From assembly GCA_965219035.1 (NCBI GenBank), contig CBDCMR010000001.1, forward strand, positions 124,001 to 188,000: 64,000 nt of DNA, read 5' to 3'. This DNA is from CBDCKN01 sp965219035 (GTDB taxonomy: Bacteria > Gemmatimonadota > Gemmatimonadetes > Longimicrobiales > Gaopeijiaceae). The notes beneath the pieces are model-generated. The model did no database searches and was not told the origin of the DNA. It saw only the letters and a program-made list of their open reading frames with translations. Positions 24,659-33,384 of this stretch are shown here, piece after piece (position 1 is the first letter of the stretch; each line of letters opens with the position of its first letter). A program made the translations under genes and the position numbers.

Positions 24659-25939
24659 CTAGCTTCGCGCCGCATGAAGGTCCTGAAGTGGTCTTCGCAC
24701 GCTCGGTCGTGGACCCCGACGCGGGAAACACTTGTCGGCCAGCCGCAACGCCCTTCTCACGAGTCGCCCTTTGATTCGAGTGGCCAACTTCCAACCCCGA
24801 ATCACCAATGAGTCCAGGTCCACTGGGTATCTGGTCAGCAACTCGTGACCTTCATTCGTGACCAACACCGTATCGGAATGTCGGATGCCCCCAACGCCGG
24901 GCAGGTAGATCCCCGGCTCGATGCTAATCAGCATGTTTTCCGCCAACCGGTCGTCGCTTCCTTCGGCTATCCACGGAGCCTCATGATTGCAGAGCCCGAA
25001 TCCATGGCCCGTACGATGGAGGCGGCGCTCCTCGCCGTCGTACCCTTCCGTCCGCAAGAAATCGTTCACAGCTGCGTCGAGCTCTCCGCAAGGGAGACCC
25101 GGTCGGATCATGCCGAACGCGATCCGACGAGCCTCCATCATGGCCGAGAACGCCTTGCGCACTACGCTAGAGGGCGGTGCGGTGAAATATGTCCGTTCGC
25201 ACTCGGCGGCGTATCCATTGACGCGCGTAAGCACCAGGGCCACATGCGGTCCATCGAGAAGCCGGTCGCAGAGATCCGGAACTGAGTGTGGCATCGCGCT
25301 GCGAGGAGCTGCCCACGTTGCCATCACCACTTTCGTCGTCAGCGCCTCCCAGTCATCGACCTCGCGGATGATTCGGGAGGTCACCGTCCTGGTCTCCGCA
25401 AATCCCTCCCCAACGGTCGCGCCGAAGTAGGAAGCCGCTAGTAAGCGTTCCACGCCAAAGTCGGCGTATTTGGCCGACCGGCGGATCATCCCGACCTCAG
25501 CCACAGACTTGACCAGACGCTGCCTTTCGATAAGTGGCTCTGTTCGAACCGAGTAGTCTCGGAGCTGCTCGGCGATCTCCTGCGGAAGTGACGGTTCAAC
25601 TCCAATCGTTTGAACATTGCCGATGTGTCCTCGAAGCTGCTCGGGCCAGCCGCGTCCCGCGGGTGCCGGGAAGTCCCAGTAGCTGTGAATATCCTCTGCT
25701 GCGACGCTGCATGCCTGCTTCATATGCTCGTGGTCAAGTTTCGGCACGAGCACCAGAGGTGTCTGCCTAGGACGAACTAAGAGGAAGAAGGGTCGTTCGA
25801 AGGGCTCGAAGCCGGCCCCAGTCAAGTAGTAGAGGCTGTCCAGCGCCGAGACGACGAAGAGATGCAGTCCGGCTGCCTGCACACCGGCTTGTAAGCCTTC
25901 AAGACGGTTTCGATATTCATCGGCCGTGATTCCTAACAT
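24659..25939 (-). CDS. M24 family (creatinase/prolidase-fold) protein
   Basis: A 426-residue pita-bread-fold protein with a creatinase-type N-domain (to ~165) and an M24 catalytic domain. The conserved His (RTGHGFGL) and Glu (SIEPGIYLP) are present. The first metal-binding stretch reads LVLTRVNGYAAECERT rather than D..G..GY..D.TRT, and the last reads RHSDTVLVT rather than R.EDTVLVT. At least two of the five usual ligands are therefore replaced. This recalls creatinase, a metal-independent member, so hydrolysis of a small amidine or amide is possible instead of Xaa-Pro cleavage. It overlaps the M20 gene by 23 bp and is the last gene of the operon. Confidence 0.8.
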   Translation of the reverse strand: MLGITADEYRNRLEGLQAGVQAAGLHLFVVSALDSLYYLTGAGFEPFERPFFLLVRPRQTPLVLVPKLDHEHMKQACSVAAEDIHSYWDFPAPAGRGWPEQLRGHIGNVQTIGVEPSLPQEIAEQLRDYSVRTEPLIERQRLVKSVAEVGMIRRSAKYADFGVERLLAASYFGATVGEGFAETRTVTSRIIREVDDWEALTTKVVMATWAAPRSAMPHSVPDLCDRLLDGPHVALVLTRVNGYAAECERTYFTAPPSSVVRKAFSAMMEARRIAFGMIRPGLPCGELDAAVNDFLRTEGYDGEERRLHRTGHGFGLCNHEAPWIAEGSDDRLAENMLISIEPGIYLPGVGGIRHSDTVLVTNEGHELLTRYPVDLDSLVIRGWKLATRIKGRLVRRALRLADKCFPRRGPRPSVRRPLQDLHAARS

Positions 25940-27434
25940 GGCCGTACCTCCTGTCTAACGTTTCTCGCGAGGCCGAGTTGCGGATCTGCCGCATGAAGAA
26001 CCGCACGATCTCGAGGTAGTTCTCGATCGAGATCCGCTCGTCGATGCCGTGAATGCGCTCGAGGTCCTCGCTGGTCGCCCGAAACGGGATGAACCGGAAT
26101 GTGTTCTCCGCGATCGATTCGTAACGTGGTGAGTCGGTCGTGACCGTGGTCAGCCCCGGCGCCACCACAACGTCCGGAAAGACCTCGTGAATCGTCCGTT
26201 GCAGCGTCTGGAAGGCGGGGGAGCTCGGGTCGGAGACGCGGGGCGGCTCGCGGGTGAACCCACGCCCTTCATAGGTCACCGAGTCGTCGTTCACCGTCGT
26301 TCGGACGTACTCACGCACCTCCTCAGTGGTGTGGCCGGGAAGCACCCGGAAATTCACGACCGCCCAAGCGCTTGTCGGTAGCACGTTCCGGCTGACGCCC
26401 CCACCGATCATCGTAGGAGCGGTGGTCGTCCGGATCACCGCATTCAAGGACGGGGTCTCTGCGAACAGCCGCTTGATCATTGGACCGAAGAGCCAGCGGT
26501 TGGCCATCACGACCCTGATCGCCGGTGACATTTCGGGGCCCAAGTAATCCAACATCAGGCCCGTCGCACCGCCCAGTTCCGCTGGAAGAGGATTGGACTC
26601 CAGGGCGTGGATCGCGGCAGCCAGCTCGCCTATCGCGGTTTCGCTCGGGGGCATCGAAGAATGCCCTCCCGGGGCGTGGGCCGTCATTTCGAGACCGAGG
26701 TAGCCCTTTTCGGCCACGGCCACGAACGCCACCGGCGCGGAGATACCCGGAATGATGTTCTCGAGCAAGGGGCCACCCTCGTCCAGGACGTACTCGAGCC
26801 GAACGCCCCTCTCTGCCAGAATCGCCGCCATACGCGCGTTCCCTTCCGCGCCACCGATCTCCTCGTCGTGACCAAAGGCGAAGTAGATGTCACGGGTCGG
26901 CTGGAAGCCTTCGCCGAGGAGAAGCTCCACCGCCTCGAGGATTCCGACGGTACCGCCCTTGGTGTCCAAGGCACCGCGACCCCACACGAAGCCGTCAGCG
27001 ACCACTCCCCCGAACGGAGGATGGCTCCAGTTGTCCAGGACAGCCGCTTCGACCGGAACGACGTCGATATGGGACATGAGGAGGATCGGCCTACGGGAGG
27101 CGTCACTCCCGCTCCACCGATAGAGCAGGCTGTACCCCCCGACGCTCTCGCGCTCGAGTGCCGCGTGCACCCCGGGGAACGCCCCCTCGAAATAGTTGCG
27201 CAGGGCGATGAACGGCTCCGGATCGAAGGCCTCCGGGTTCGCGTACGAGACCGTCCTGAACCTCAAGGCCTGGCTCAATCGCTCGACCGCGCCCGCCTCG
27301 TCCAAGCGGGCCGCGTCGATGGGCGCGACCTGAAGCTGCCTGCTTGGAAGCCGCACGGCGTTCACCACCAGGATCGCGATCGTGACGATCAGCAGCAGAG
27401 AGACCCCCAGAATCATCTTCATTACTCGGCTCAT
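25917..27434 (-). CDS. M20 family peptidase (PM20D1/carboxypeptidase S-like)
   Basis: A 505-residue zinc peptidase with an N-terminal membrane anchor or signal (ILGVSLLLIVTIAILVV, about 8-25). Ligand motifs in order are LLMSHIDVVP, GRGALDTKGG, GHDEEIGG and, at the C-terminus, the closing His region. A dimerisation lid separates the halves. Length and motifs match the PM20D1/carboxypeptidase S group, which acts on N-acylated amino acids or C-terminal residues. The ATG overlaps the deacylase stop by 4 bp (ATGA). With that deacylase it suggests use of N-acyl amino acids or D-amino-acid-containing peptides. Confidence 0.87.
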   Translation of the reverse strand: MSRVMKMILGVSLLLIVTIAILVVNAVRLPSRQLQVAPIDAARLDEAGAVERLSQALRFRTVSYANPEAFDPEPFIALRNYFEGAFPGVHAALERESVGGYSLLYRWSGSDASRRPILLMSHIDVVPVEAAVLDNWSHPPFGGVVADGFVWGRGALDTKGGTVGILEAVELLLGEGFQPTRDIYFAFGHDEEIGGAEGNARMAAILAERGVRLEYVLDEGGPLLENIIPGISAPVAFVAVAEKGYLGLEMTAHAPGGHSSMPPSETAIGELAAAIHALESNPLPAELGGATGLMLDYLGPEMSPAIRVVMANRWLFGPMIKRLFAETPSLNAVIRTTTAPTMIGGGVSRNVLPTSAWAVVNFRVLPGHTTEEVREYVRTTVNDDSVTYEGRGFTREPPRVSDPSSPAFQTLQRTIHEVFPDVVVAPGLTTVTTDSPRYESIAENTFRFIPFRATSEDLERIHGIDERISIENYLEIVRFFMRQIRNSASRETLDRRYGHVRNHGR

Positions 27435-28977
27435 CGGTTCCCACTCCCCGTGCCGGACCCGCCGGCATGTCCAGAGGCTACGATGGGCTCGCCGGGATGC
27501 ACCCCTCGAACGAGCTCCCCATCACGCACGACCATTCTCCCGGCGACCAAGACGTACTCGATCCCTTCCGAAGCCCGGTGAGAGTCCTCCTACGTCGCCC
27601 GGTCGATCACCCGCGCCGGGTCGAAGACCGTGATATCCGCATCGGCGCCGACGCGCATGCGGCCCTTGTTCCGCATGGCGGGGGCGAAGCTCTCGAGCCG
27701 CTGGGCGGGCATGAGCGTCATCTTCCCGATCGCTTCCATGAGGGTGAGGGCGCCCGACTCCCTCGAGTACCGCCCCTGAACGCGAGCGAAGGTCCCGGCG
27801 CCCCGCGGGTGCTCCCCACCCTGCAGCATCGGCATGCCGTCCGAAGCGATCATGACTAGCGGGTGCGCGATCGCGGCGTCAACGACGTCGGCGCTCGTCA
27901 TGTGCATGGTCACCTGACCGCCCATCTGTCTGTACCTACCGAAGCTTTCCTCCGTCAGTCGCTCGCCGGTCTCCGGCCATTGGAGATCGCGATAGTCGAT
28001 CCCGAGTCGCTCACGCCAGCCCTCGTCGAAGAACGCGGACTCGATGAGCGTCGAGCCGGCGGTGTACGGATAGGCCTCCACCGTCACGTCGTGTCCTGCG
28101 TCCCGCGCCTCCTGGATGAGCTCGAGGTACCGCGGTGTCCTCTCCTGCCCAGAGCTCGTGACGTGCAAGACGTGAAGCGACACGCCCGTCACCGCCACGT
28201 GCCCCAACAGGTTCTCGATCGCGCTCATGTCCGTAGGGGACGCGACCCCCTTCATGTGGACGAAGCAGGGCACACCTCGCTCGGCTGCGAGCTCGAATAG
28301 GCGGCGGATTTGCGCATCCGATGCACCGGGCACATAGTCAAGCCCGAAGCCGATGCCCAGGCCTCCGGCATCGAGTTCTTGGCGCACCCGAGCGACGAGT
28401 TCCTCGATCTGGGCTTCGCTCAGAGGCTCCTGAAGCGCCCCCGGGAGATCCAGCGTGACGAAACGCGTGTAAACCCACTCGACCACTTTCCTGTACCACG
28501 GCGTGTAGACCGCCCTAGTGAGGTAATGGCCTGCCTCCACACCCAAGGTGACGCTGACACGGGCGGGCATGTGCCCAGCCGAAACGCCGTAGTTCACGAT
28601 GGCCTTCCCCGCACGCTTCGCGACGAGATCTTCCACCGGATAGGCCCCAAATTCCAGATCCAGGGCCGTGGTCACCCCATCTCTGGCCTGAAGCGAGCTA
28701 CTCGCGTTGTCCTGGCCGTGGGCATGGAGATCGATGAAGCCGGGCGCGACCACGAGGCCGCTCACGTCCAGCGATTCCCGACCCGCAAGATCCGCTTCCG
28801 TGATGGCCGTGATCGTTCCGTCGCGGATGCCGACGTTGCGGACGCGTCCAGCCGAAACTCCGGGTCGATCACGCGTCCGCCCGTGAGAACCAGATCGAAC
28901 GGATGATCGACACCGGAGTGGCATGCCCCGAGCACGCCTGCCAGGAGCACGCTCAGGCCTCTGGCTAGAGTCCTCAC
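27431..28977 (-). pseudogene. N-acyl-D-amino-acid deacylase-like lipoprotein, frameshift plus amber
   Basis: The GTG start at 28977 overlaps the upstream gene by 4 bp (GTGA). The first ~40 residues (LLAGVLGACHS lipobox, then FDLVLTGGRVIDPE) are in one frame. A missing base near 28844 moves the rest into another, resuming VRNVGIRDGTITAI, GFIDLHAHGQD (metal ligands), GGQVTMHM and MIASDGMP. At 27590-27592 a TAG replaces a codon that in relatives is usually Tyr (DRAT-Y-ED). The same frame then continues EDSHRASEGIEYVLVAGRMV to a TGA at 27431 that overlaps the M20 start. Two separate lesions in one gene make sequencing error alone less likely. The original product was ~515 residues. Confidence 0.8.
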
Positions 28978-29525
28978 TGAGCGCCTCCCGTCTGACGGAG
29001 AGCCTTCGGGCCAGCCACCCGCACCCGGAGCTCGGACGGCTCTTCATCCCACGCGTCCCTCTCCCTGAAGACGAAGTGAAGCCCGCCCGCGAGCACGATC
29101 GCGAAGACCGCCGGCTGGAACCTCGCCAGCGCGCCCTCCATGACCACGTACAGCAGGCCCGTTCCTAGCGCCGACAGGTACAGCATGAACGACGCCGCCA
29201 GCTTGTTCCCCGACACGTGGAGCGATGCCTCGAGCGTTCCCGCAGCCATCAACGCCCCCATCACGAGCTGCAGCCTCCACTGATCGGCAGTGGGCAGCCA
29301 AAGTACCACGCCCGGCAGCTCGCCCACCATCACAAACGTCAGAACCGTCACCGGCAGGAGACCAGCGACCGCGAGCCTCCACTGCATCAGCTTGTGGTAC
29401 TCGTGCTCCGTGAAGAGCGTCTTCATCCTCCACGCGATGACTGCGAAGACGGCCAGGATGACCGCCGGGTAGCCGACGTAGGTGAAGACCTTCCGAAGCA
29501 CGTCGAACATCTGCGTCTCGTACAT
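28974..29525 (-). CDS. Integral membrane protein of unknown function
   Basis: A 183-residue protein with about five hydrophobic spans (for example YPAVILAVFAVIAW and LAVAGLLPVTVLTFVMV). The ATG at 29525 has GGAGAG six bases upstream. It is the first gene of a four-gene operon with the deacylase, M20 and M24 genes, overlapping the deacylase start. I do not recognise a family. It could help transport or anchor the products of the operon. Confidence 0.7.
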   Translation of the reverse strand: MYETQMFDVLRKVFTYVGYPAVILAVFAVIAWRMKTLFTEHEYHKLMQWRLAVAGLLPVTVLTFVMVGELPGVVLWLPTADQWRLQLVMGALMAAGTLEASLHVSGNKLAASFMLYLSALGTGLLYVVMEGALARFQPAVFAIVLAGGLHFVFRERDAWDEEPSELRVRVAGPKALRQTGGAQ

Positions 29526-29644
29526 GATGTCTCTCCTTGTCGAGAGTAGCGTCACGAGCCAGGTAAGCAACCAGCATGCCGGGGAGTGTGGCGTCGCCTA
29601 AGCGACTGTACACCAACAGGTTACATCGTCGCTGACGCGCGTTG

Positions 29645-29704
29645 ATCTATAGATGATGTCCGTGACATTGACATTCCATGACATGCGTAGTACATCCCAT
29701 GTAC
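29645..29704. promoter_or_regulatory. Repeat-rich divergent regulatory region
   Basis: Between the divergent membrane-protein operon and the sigma-54-type activator lie a 10-bp palindrome (ATCTATAGAT, 29645-29654), three TGACAT direct repeats (29663-29668, 29669-29674, 29679-29684) and a 15-bp inverted repeat GTACAT-CCC-ATGTAC (29690-29704). The last ends 15 bp before the activator ATG. I see no clear GG-N10-GC sigma-54 promoter. These could be binding sites for the activator itself. Confidence 0.5.
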
Positions 29705-29719
29705 ACCATGAGGGGGCAT

Positions 29720-31255
29720 ATGACGTTCCTAACCCCAGCTGACGGCGTATTTCTGGAGCGGATCTCCGCGATCGGCCAATGCAACCCCTTTCTGCCCGAG
29801 CGCATCGAGGCCGAACGGGAGCTGCTCGGGTCCGAGTACGTGGGCGAGGAGCCCTTCCGGAGCGTCTCGCTCGAAGATCCGTACGGGAGGGGTGCCAACT
29901 TCTCGAGGACCACTGAGCTCCTCGAGACGACGCTGGCGAGTCTGCGGGAGCGTCTCGCAGCAGGAGCCGAGACGTCCGAGCGAGCCTTGACCCTGTATGA
30001 AGACGCCGCCCTCTCGCTCCTCTACCGCCGGCACGTCGAGCGCCTCCAAGACGTTATCGAGGCGATCGAGGGCGGTTCCAAATCCGAGGTCCGCAGCCTC
30101 TACACGCGCTTCCGCGGCCAATGGGAGCACTTCCTGGGCATCCCCGGCATGACAGTGCCGGGGTGGCTAGACGCGCCACACGCGTTCGCGCTCCTCTTCC
30201 AGATTCAGCGGGCCTACCACCATATCTACCGCTTCATCATCGGTCGATCGATGGTCGCCGCCCGGCTCCGCGCCGCGGTGTGGCAGTCCGTCATCACACA
30301 CGACCTGCGTCGGTACGGCACCTCGCTCTACGCGCGAATGACGGACATGACGACGCTGATCACCGGCCCCTCCGGAACGGGCAAGGAGCTCGTCGCTCAG
30401 GCGATCGGATTCTCGCGTTACATCCCCTTCGATCCCGGCACCGCGAGCTTCGCCGAGGACTTCACCGACTTGTTCGTTCCCCTCAACCTCTCGGCGCTGC
30501 CATCCACGCTGATCGAGTCCGAGCTCTTCGGCCACAAGCGAGGCGCTTTTACCGGTGCAGTGAGTGATCGCCAGGGTTGGCTCGACGTCTGTGGGCCAGG
30601 AGGCAGTGTCTTTCTAGACGAGATCGGCGAGCTGGATCCAGCCGTTCAGGTCAAGCTCCTGCGTGTGCTCGAGACGCGGACTTTCCAAGCGCTCGGTGAC
30701 TCGGCGGACCGGCACTTCCACGGCAAGATCATCGCCGCCACGAATCGGGATCTGGCGGAAGAGATGCACCAGGGTCGCTTCCGGGAGGACTTCTACTTCC
30801 GTCTGTGCTCCGACACCATCCGAACGCCGTCGCTACGCGAACATCTCGACGCATCACCGGAGATGCTGGGTGAGCTGCTTCAGTTCATCATGGGACGGGT
30901 CGCGGGTGAGAACGCGGATGGGTTGGCTGAGGAAGTCGAGCAGTGGATCGGGCAGAATCTGGGGAATGACTACCCCTGGCCGGGCAACGTCCGCGAGCTG
31001 GAGCAGTGTGCGCGCAGCTTCCTGATTCGCCGCGAGTACACACCGGCGCGTCCCCCGCCGGCCGGGGCCCTGGAACAGTTCGCGACCGACGTGAAGCTGG
31101 GCGCTCTCACAGCCGATGAGTTGCTGATGCGGTATTGCACCCTGATCTATGCCCAGACCCGCAATTATCAGGAGACGGCCCGACGCCTCGAGCTCGACCG
31201 CCGTACGGTGAAGAGCAGAATCGACGCTGAAATGCTTGCTGAGTTGGGCAATTGA
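29720..31255 (+). CDS. Sigma-54-type AAA+ transcriptional activator with unusual N-terminal domain
   Basis: A 511-residue protein. The AAA+ domain has Walker A GPSGTGKE (216-223), the sigma-54-contacting loop GAFTGA (275-280) and Walker B VFLDEIGEL (297-305). The C-terminal helix ARRLELDRRTVKSRID is a Fis-type HTH. The first ~200 residues are helical and are not a recognisable receiver, GAF or PAS domain. The ATG at 29720 is chosen for the AGGGGG just upstream. The sensor arginine region is NRDLAEEMHQGRFREDFYFRL, shown here by its core GRFREDFYFRL. It should drive sigma-54 promoters, perhaps of the divergent operon; the signal is unknown. Confidence 0.85.
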   Translation: MTFLTPADGVFLERISAIGQCNPFLPERIEAERELLGSEYVGEEPFRSVSLEDPYGRGANFSRTTELLETTLASLRERLAAGAETSERALTLYEDAALSLLYRRHVERLQDVIEAIEGGSKSEVRSLYTRFRGQWEHFLGIPGMTVPGWLDAPHAFALLFQIQRAYHHIYRFIIGRSMVAARLRAAVWQSVITHDLRRYGTSLYARMTDMTTLITGPSGTGKELVAQAIGFSRYIPFDPGTASFAEDFTDLFVPLNLSALPSTLIESELFGHKRGAFTGAVSDRQGWLDVCGPGGSVFLDEIGELDPAVQVKLLRVLETRTFQALGDSADRHFHGKIIAATNRDLAEEMHQGRFREDFYFRLCSDTIRTPSLREHLDASPEMLGELLQFIMGRVAGENADGLAEEVEQWIGQNLGNDYPWPGNVRELEQCARSFLIRREYTPARPPPAGALEQFATDVKLGALTADELLMRYCTLIYAQTRNYQETARRLELDRRTVKSRIDAEMLAELGN

Positions 31256-31340
31256 CTGGATCGACCGGCCGATTGGAGCGCACCAATGCTCTCGGAAAGG
31301 GGGGACGGCACCATGCCTACGGCACTACCCACATAAGGAA

Positions 31341-31370
31341 CGGGCCGCCCCGAGAACCCGGGACGGCCCG
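31341..31370 (-). terminator. Hairpin terminator of the cold-shock gene
   Basis: Arms CGGGCCG and CGGCCCG (31341-31347 and 31364-31370) extend inward with one mismatch and four more pairs, giving a long GC-rich stem with a short loop. It lies ~30 bp beyond the csp stop on the minus strand. The tract that follows is TTCCTT, so it is a modest intrinsic terminator. Confidence 0.6.
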
Positions 31371-31400
31371 CAGGCTTCGATCAGATTCGATCGCCACTCT

Positions 31401-31607
31401 TTAGAGCGCGACGACGTTCTCCGCCGCAGGGCCCTTTTCTGTCTGCACGACGTCGAACTCCACCGAGGCTCCCTCAGCGAGGGTCTTGAAGCCCTCCGCC
31501 TGAATCGAGTTGTGGTGGACGAAGCAGTCCTTGCTGCCGTCCTCCGGCGTGATGAATCCAAAGCCCTTCTGGTCGTTAAACCACTTCACTGTTCCCTTGG
31601 TACGCAT
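31401..31607 (-). CDS. Cold-shock domain protein
   Basis: A 68-residue CspA-family protein with both RNA-binding motifs: KGFGFI (RNP1, about 14-19) and CFVHHNS (RNP2, about 28-34). It starts at MRTKGTVKWFND. Such proteins bind single-stranded nucleic acid and act as RNA chaperones. It follows cysC by 41 bp in the same direction and ends at a GC-rich hairpin. Confidence 0.95.
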   Translation of the reverse strand: MRTKGTVKWFNDQKGFGFITPEDGSKDCFVHHNSIQAEGFKTLAEGASVEFDVVQTEKGPAAENVVAL

Positions 31608-31648
31608 CTATGCGCTCCTTGGTTGTGCGAGTCGGATGGGAGCGCAGG

Positions 31649-32365
31649 TCAGGGGCCTGCGGCGCCAATGTACCCTTCCTTCTCCAGGTGGAGAAAGATC
31701 TGGTGAGCCGCCTCCGAGGGAGAGACGTTGGCCGTGTCGATGACGACATCGGCATCATCGGGCTCCTCGTACGGATCCGAGATCCCCGTGAACTCCTTGA
31801 TGATGCCGGCCCGGGCCTTTGCGTAGAGTCCTTTCCGGTCGCGGGCTTCGCACGTCTCGAGAGGCGTGGAGAGATAGACGAGAACGTAGCCACCCACCGA
31901 GGAGATCATCTCCCGGTTCCGGCTCCTAACCTCGGCGTAGGGGGCGATGGGGGCACAGATCGCGATGCCTCCACCCTTGGTGATCTCCGAAGCCACGAAG
32001 CCGATGCGCGTGATGTTCAGGTCCCGGTGCTCTCTGCTGAAGCCCAGCTCGGACGACAGGTTCTTTCGGACGATGTCGCCGTCGAGCAGCGTCACCGAGC
32101 GCCCCCCCATCTCCAAAAGGTTGACCCGAAGCACGTTGGCCACAGTGGATTTCCCCGAGCCCGACAGGCCCGTGAAGAAGACGGTGAACCCCTGCCTTCG
32201 TCGGGGTGGGTAGCTCCTTCGCAGCTCCTTTTCCACAGGGGGAAACGTGAACCAACCGGGGATCTCTCTGCCATCCGCGAGGCGATCTCTGAGCTCCGTT
32301 CCCGAGATGGACTTGGCTTCGACGCCCTCCGGTACCTCGTCCACAGGCTCGTAGCTATCTTTCAT
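31649..32365 (-). CDS. cysC: Adenylylsulfate kinase with N-terminal ATP-sulfurylase tail
   Basis: A 238-residue protein. Residues 1-50 (VDEVPEGVEAKSISGTELRD and REIPGWFTFP) are the C-terminal segment normally found in ATP sulfurylase. Residues 58-238 are APS kinase with P-loop GLSGSGKST (66-74), LDGDIVR and the lid region. It phosphorylates APS to PAPS in sulfate assimilation. The ATG overlaps the end of the sat frame by 11 bp. Removing one A from the AAA at 32360-32362 would fuse the two into one sat-cysC protein. It is either a natural split with overlapping genes or a frameshifted fusion. Confidence 0.9.
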   Translation of the reverse strand: MKDSYEPVDEVPEGVEAKSISGTELRDRLADGREIPGWFTFPPVEKELRRSYPPRRRQGFTVFFTGLSGSGKSTVANVLRVNLLEMGGRSVTLLDGDIVRKNLSSELGFSREHRDLNITRIGFVASEITKGGGIAICAPIAPYAEVRSRNREMISSVGGYVLVYLSTPLETCEARDRKGLYAKARAGIIKEFTGISDPYEEPDDADVVIDTANVSPSEAAHQIFLHLEKEGYIGAAGP

Positions 32366-33377
32366 CCTCCACGTATACCATGAGTCGGAACGGGACCATC
32401 TCGACCCCCAGCTCCTCCTCGTGCTCCCGCATCATCTCTTGCGCGTCGTAGGGTCCGTAGAAGGGCGTCCCTGTCGGGTCAGTACCGGGGCCTGCATGGT
32501 CCCGACCGACGATCAAGTGCGTGCACCCGTGGTTCTTTCGGATGATGGCGTGTAGCAGCGCCTCCCGTGGACCGCCCATGCGCATGGCAAGATTGAGTAG
32601 CGACAGCTTGGCCGTGAAGCGGGGATAGGTGTCCATGAGCGCTTGATAGCACCGGACCCGGGTGAAGTGATCGATGTCCCCGGGCTTCGTCATGCCCACC
32701 ACCGGGTGAATCAGTAGGTTGGCCTCGACCTCCTTGGCCGCCCTCAGGGTCAGCTCCTGATGGGCGCGGTGCATGGGGTTTCGGGTCTGGAACGCCACGA
32801 CTCTCCGCCAACCCAGACGGGCGAAGTCCCCGCGGAGCTGACGGGGAGTGCTCCTGAGCTCCCGGAAGTCGTAGTGGACGGGCAACTGGAGGCCCTCGAC
32901 CCGGCCGCCCACGTACACCGGATTCGACCCCTCCAGGAGGCGCCCGACCTCCGGGTGCTTTCGATGGCGGGTCCCGAAGACCCGCTGGGCCTCTTGTGCT
33001 CGGTCCGGTCGCCACACGTCCTCGATGTGGAGGACCGCGAGCATGACGCCCTCGGGATCGCGCAGCGCCAGGGTCGCACCGGATTCCAGTGCCTCCGCAG
33101 CATCTTCGGTGATGTCCAGAGTGATGGGAATGGGCCAGAGAGTCCCGTCCGCAAGCCGCATCTGCTCGCAGACAGGTTCATAGTCCCGGGGCGTCATGAA
33201 CCCGGCCAGAGGCGAGAACGCACCGTTCAGCAGCAGCTCGAGATCGCAGATCTGACGAGGGGTGAGATCCCACGAGGGCCAGTCCAACGATGCGGCCCTG
33301 AGCTCGTCTCCTCGCTCGCCGTCGACGACGAGGTCCAAGAGCTCGCCGCCGTGGGGCGTGATCAGGTGAACTGTCAT
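32355..33377 (-). CDS. sat: ATP sulfurylase (sulfate adenylyltransferase), C-terminal part in next frame
   Basis: A 340-residue sulfate adenylyltransferase making APS from ATP and sulfate. The active-site motifs QTRNPMHRAH (197-206) and GRDHAG (about 293) are intact. It ends MVPFRLMVYVEDER at a stop, just short of the usual ISGTELR tail, which is encoded at the start of the overlapping cysC frame. MscS lies 7 bp upstream on the same strand, so mscS-sat-cysC are probably one transcript. The N-terminal PUA-like domain is present. Confidence 0.92.
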   Translation of the reverse strand: MTVHLITPHGGELLDLVVDGERGDELRAASLDWPSWDLTPRQICDLELLLNGAFSPLAGFMTPRDYEPVCEQMRLADGTLWPIPITLDITEDAAEALESGATLALRDPEGVMLAVLHIEDVWRPDRAQEAQRVFGTRHRKHPEVGRLLEGSNPVYVGGRVEGLQLPVHYDFRELRSTPRQLRGDFARLGWRRVVAFQTRNPMHRAHQELTLRAAKEVEANLLIHPVVGMTKPGDIDHFTRVRCYQALMDTYPRFTAKLSLLNLAMRMGGPREALLHAIIRKNHGCTHLIVGRDHAGPGTDPTGTPFYGPYDAQEMMREHEEELGVEMVPFRLMVYVEDER

Positions 33378-33384
33378 CAGGAAG

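Noticed and set aside
24163..28000. TAG used as a sense codon (amber recoding) in the VWA and deacylase genes
   Set aside because: TAG ends many intact genes here, such as the S46 peptidase, SLC13 permease and GMC gene, and the two ambers replace different residues. Ordinary nonsense changes or base errors are simpler.
31401..31607. Long 5' leader thermosensor of the cold-shock gene
   Set aside because: Only 41 bp separate it from cysC, leaving no room for the long leader typical of cspA regulation.
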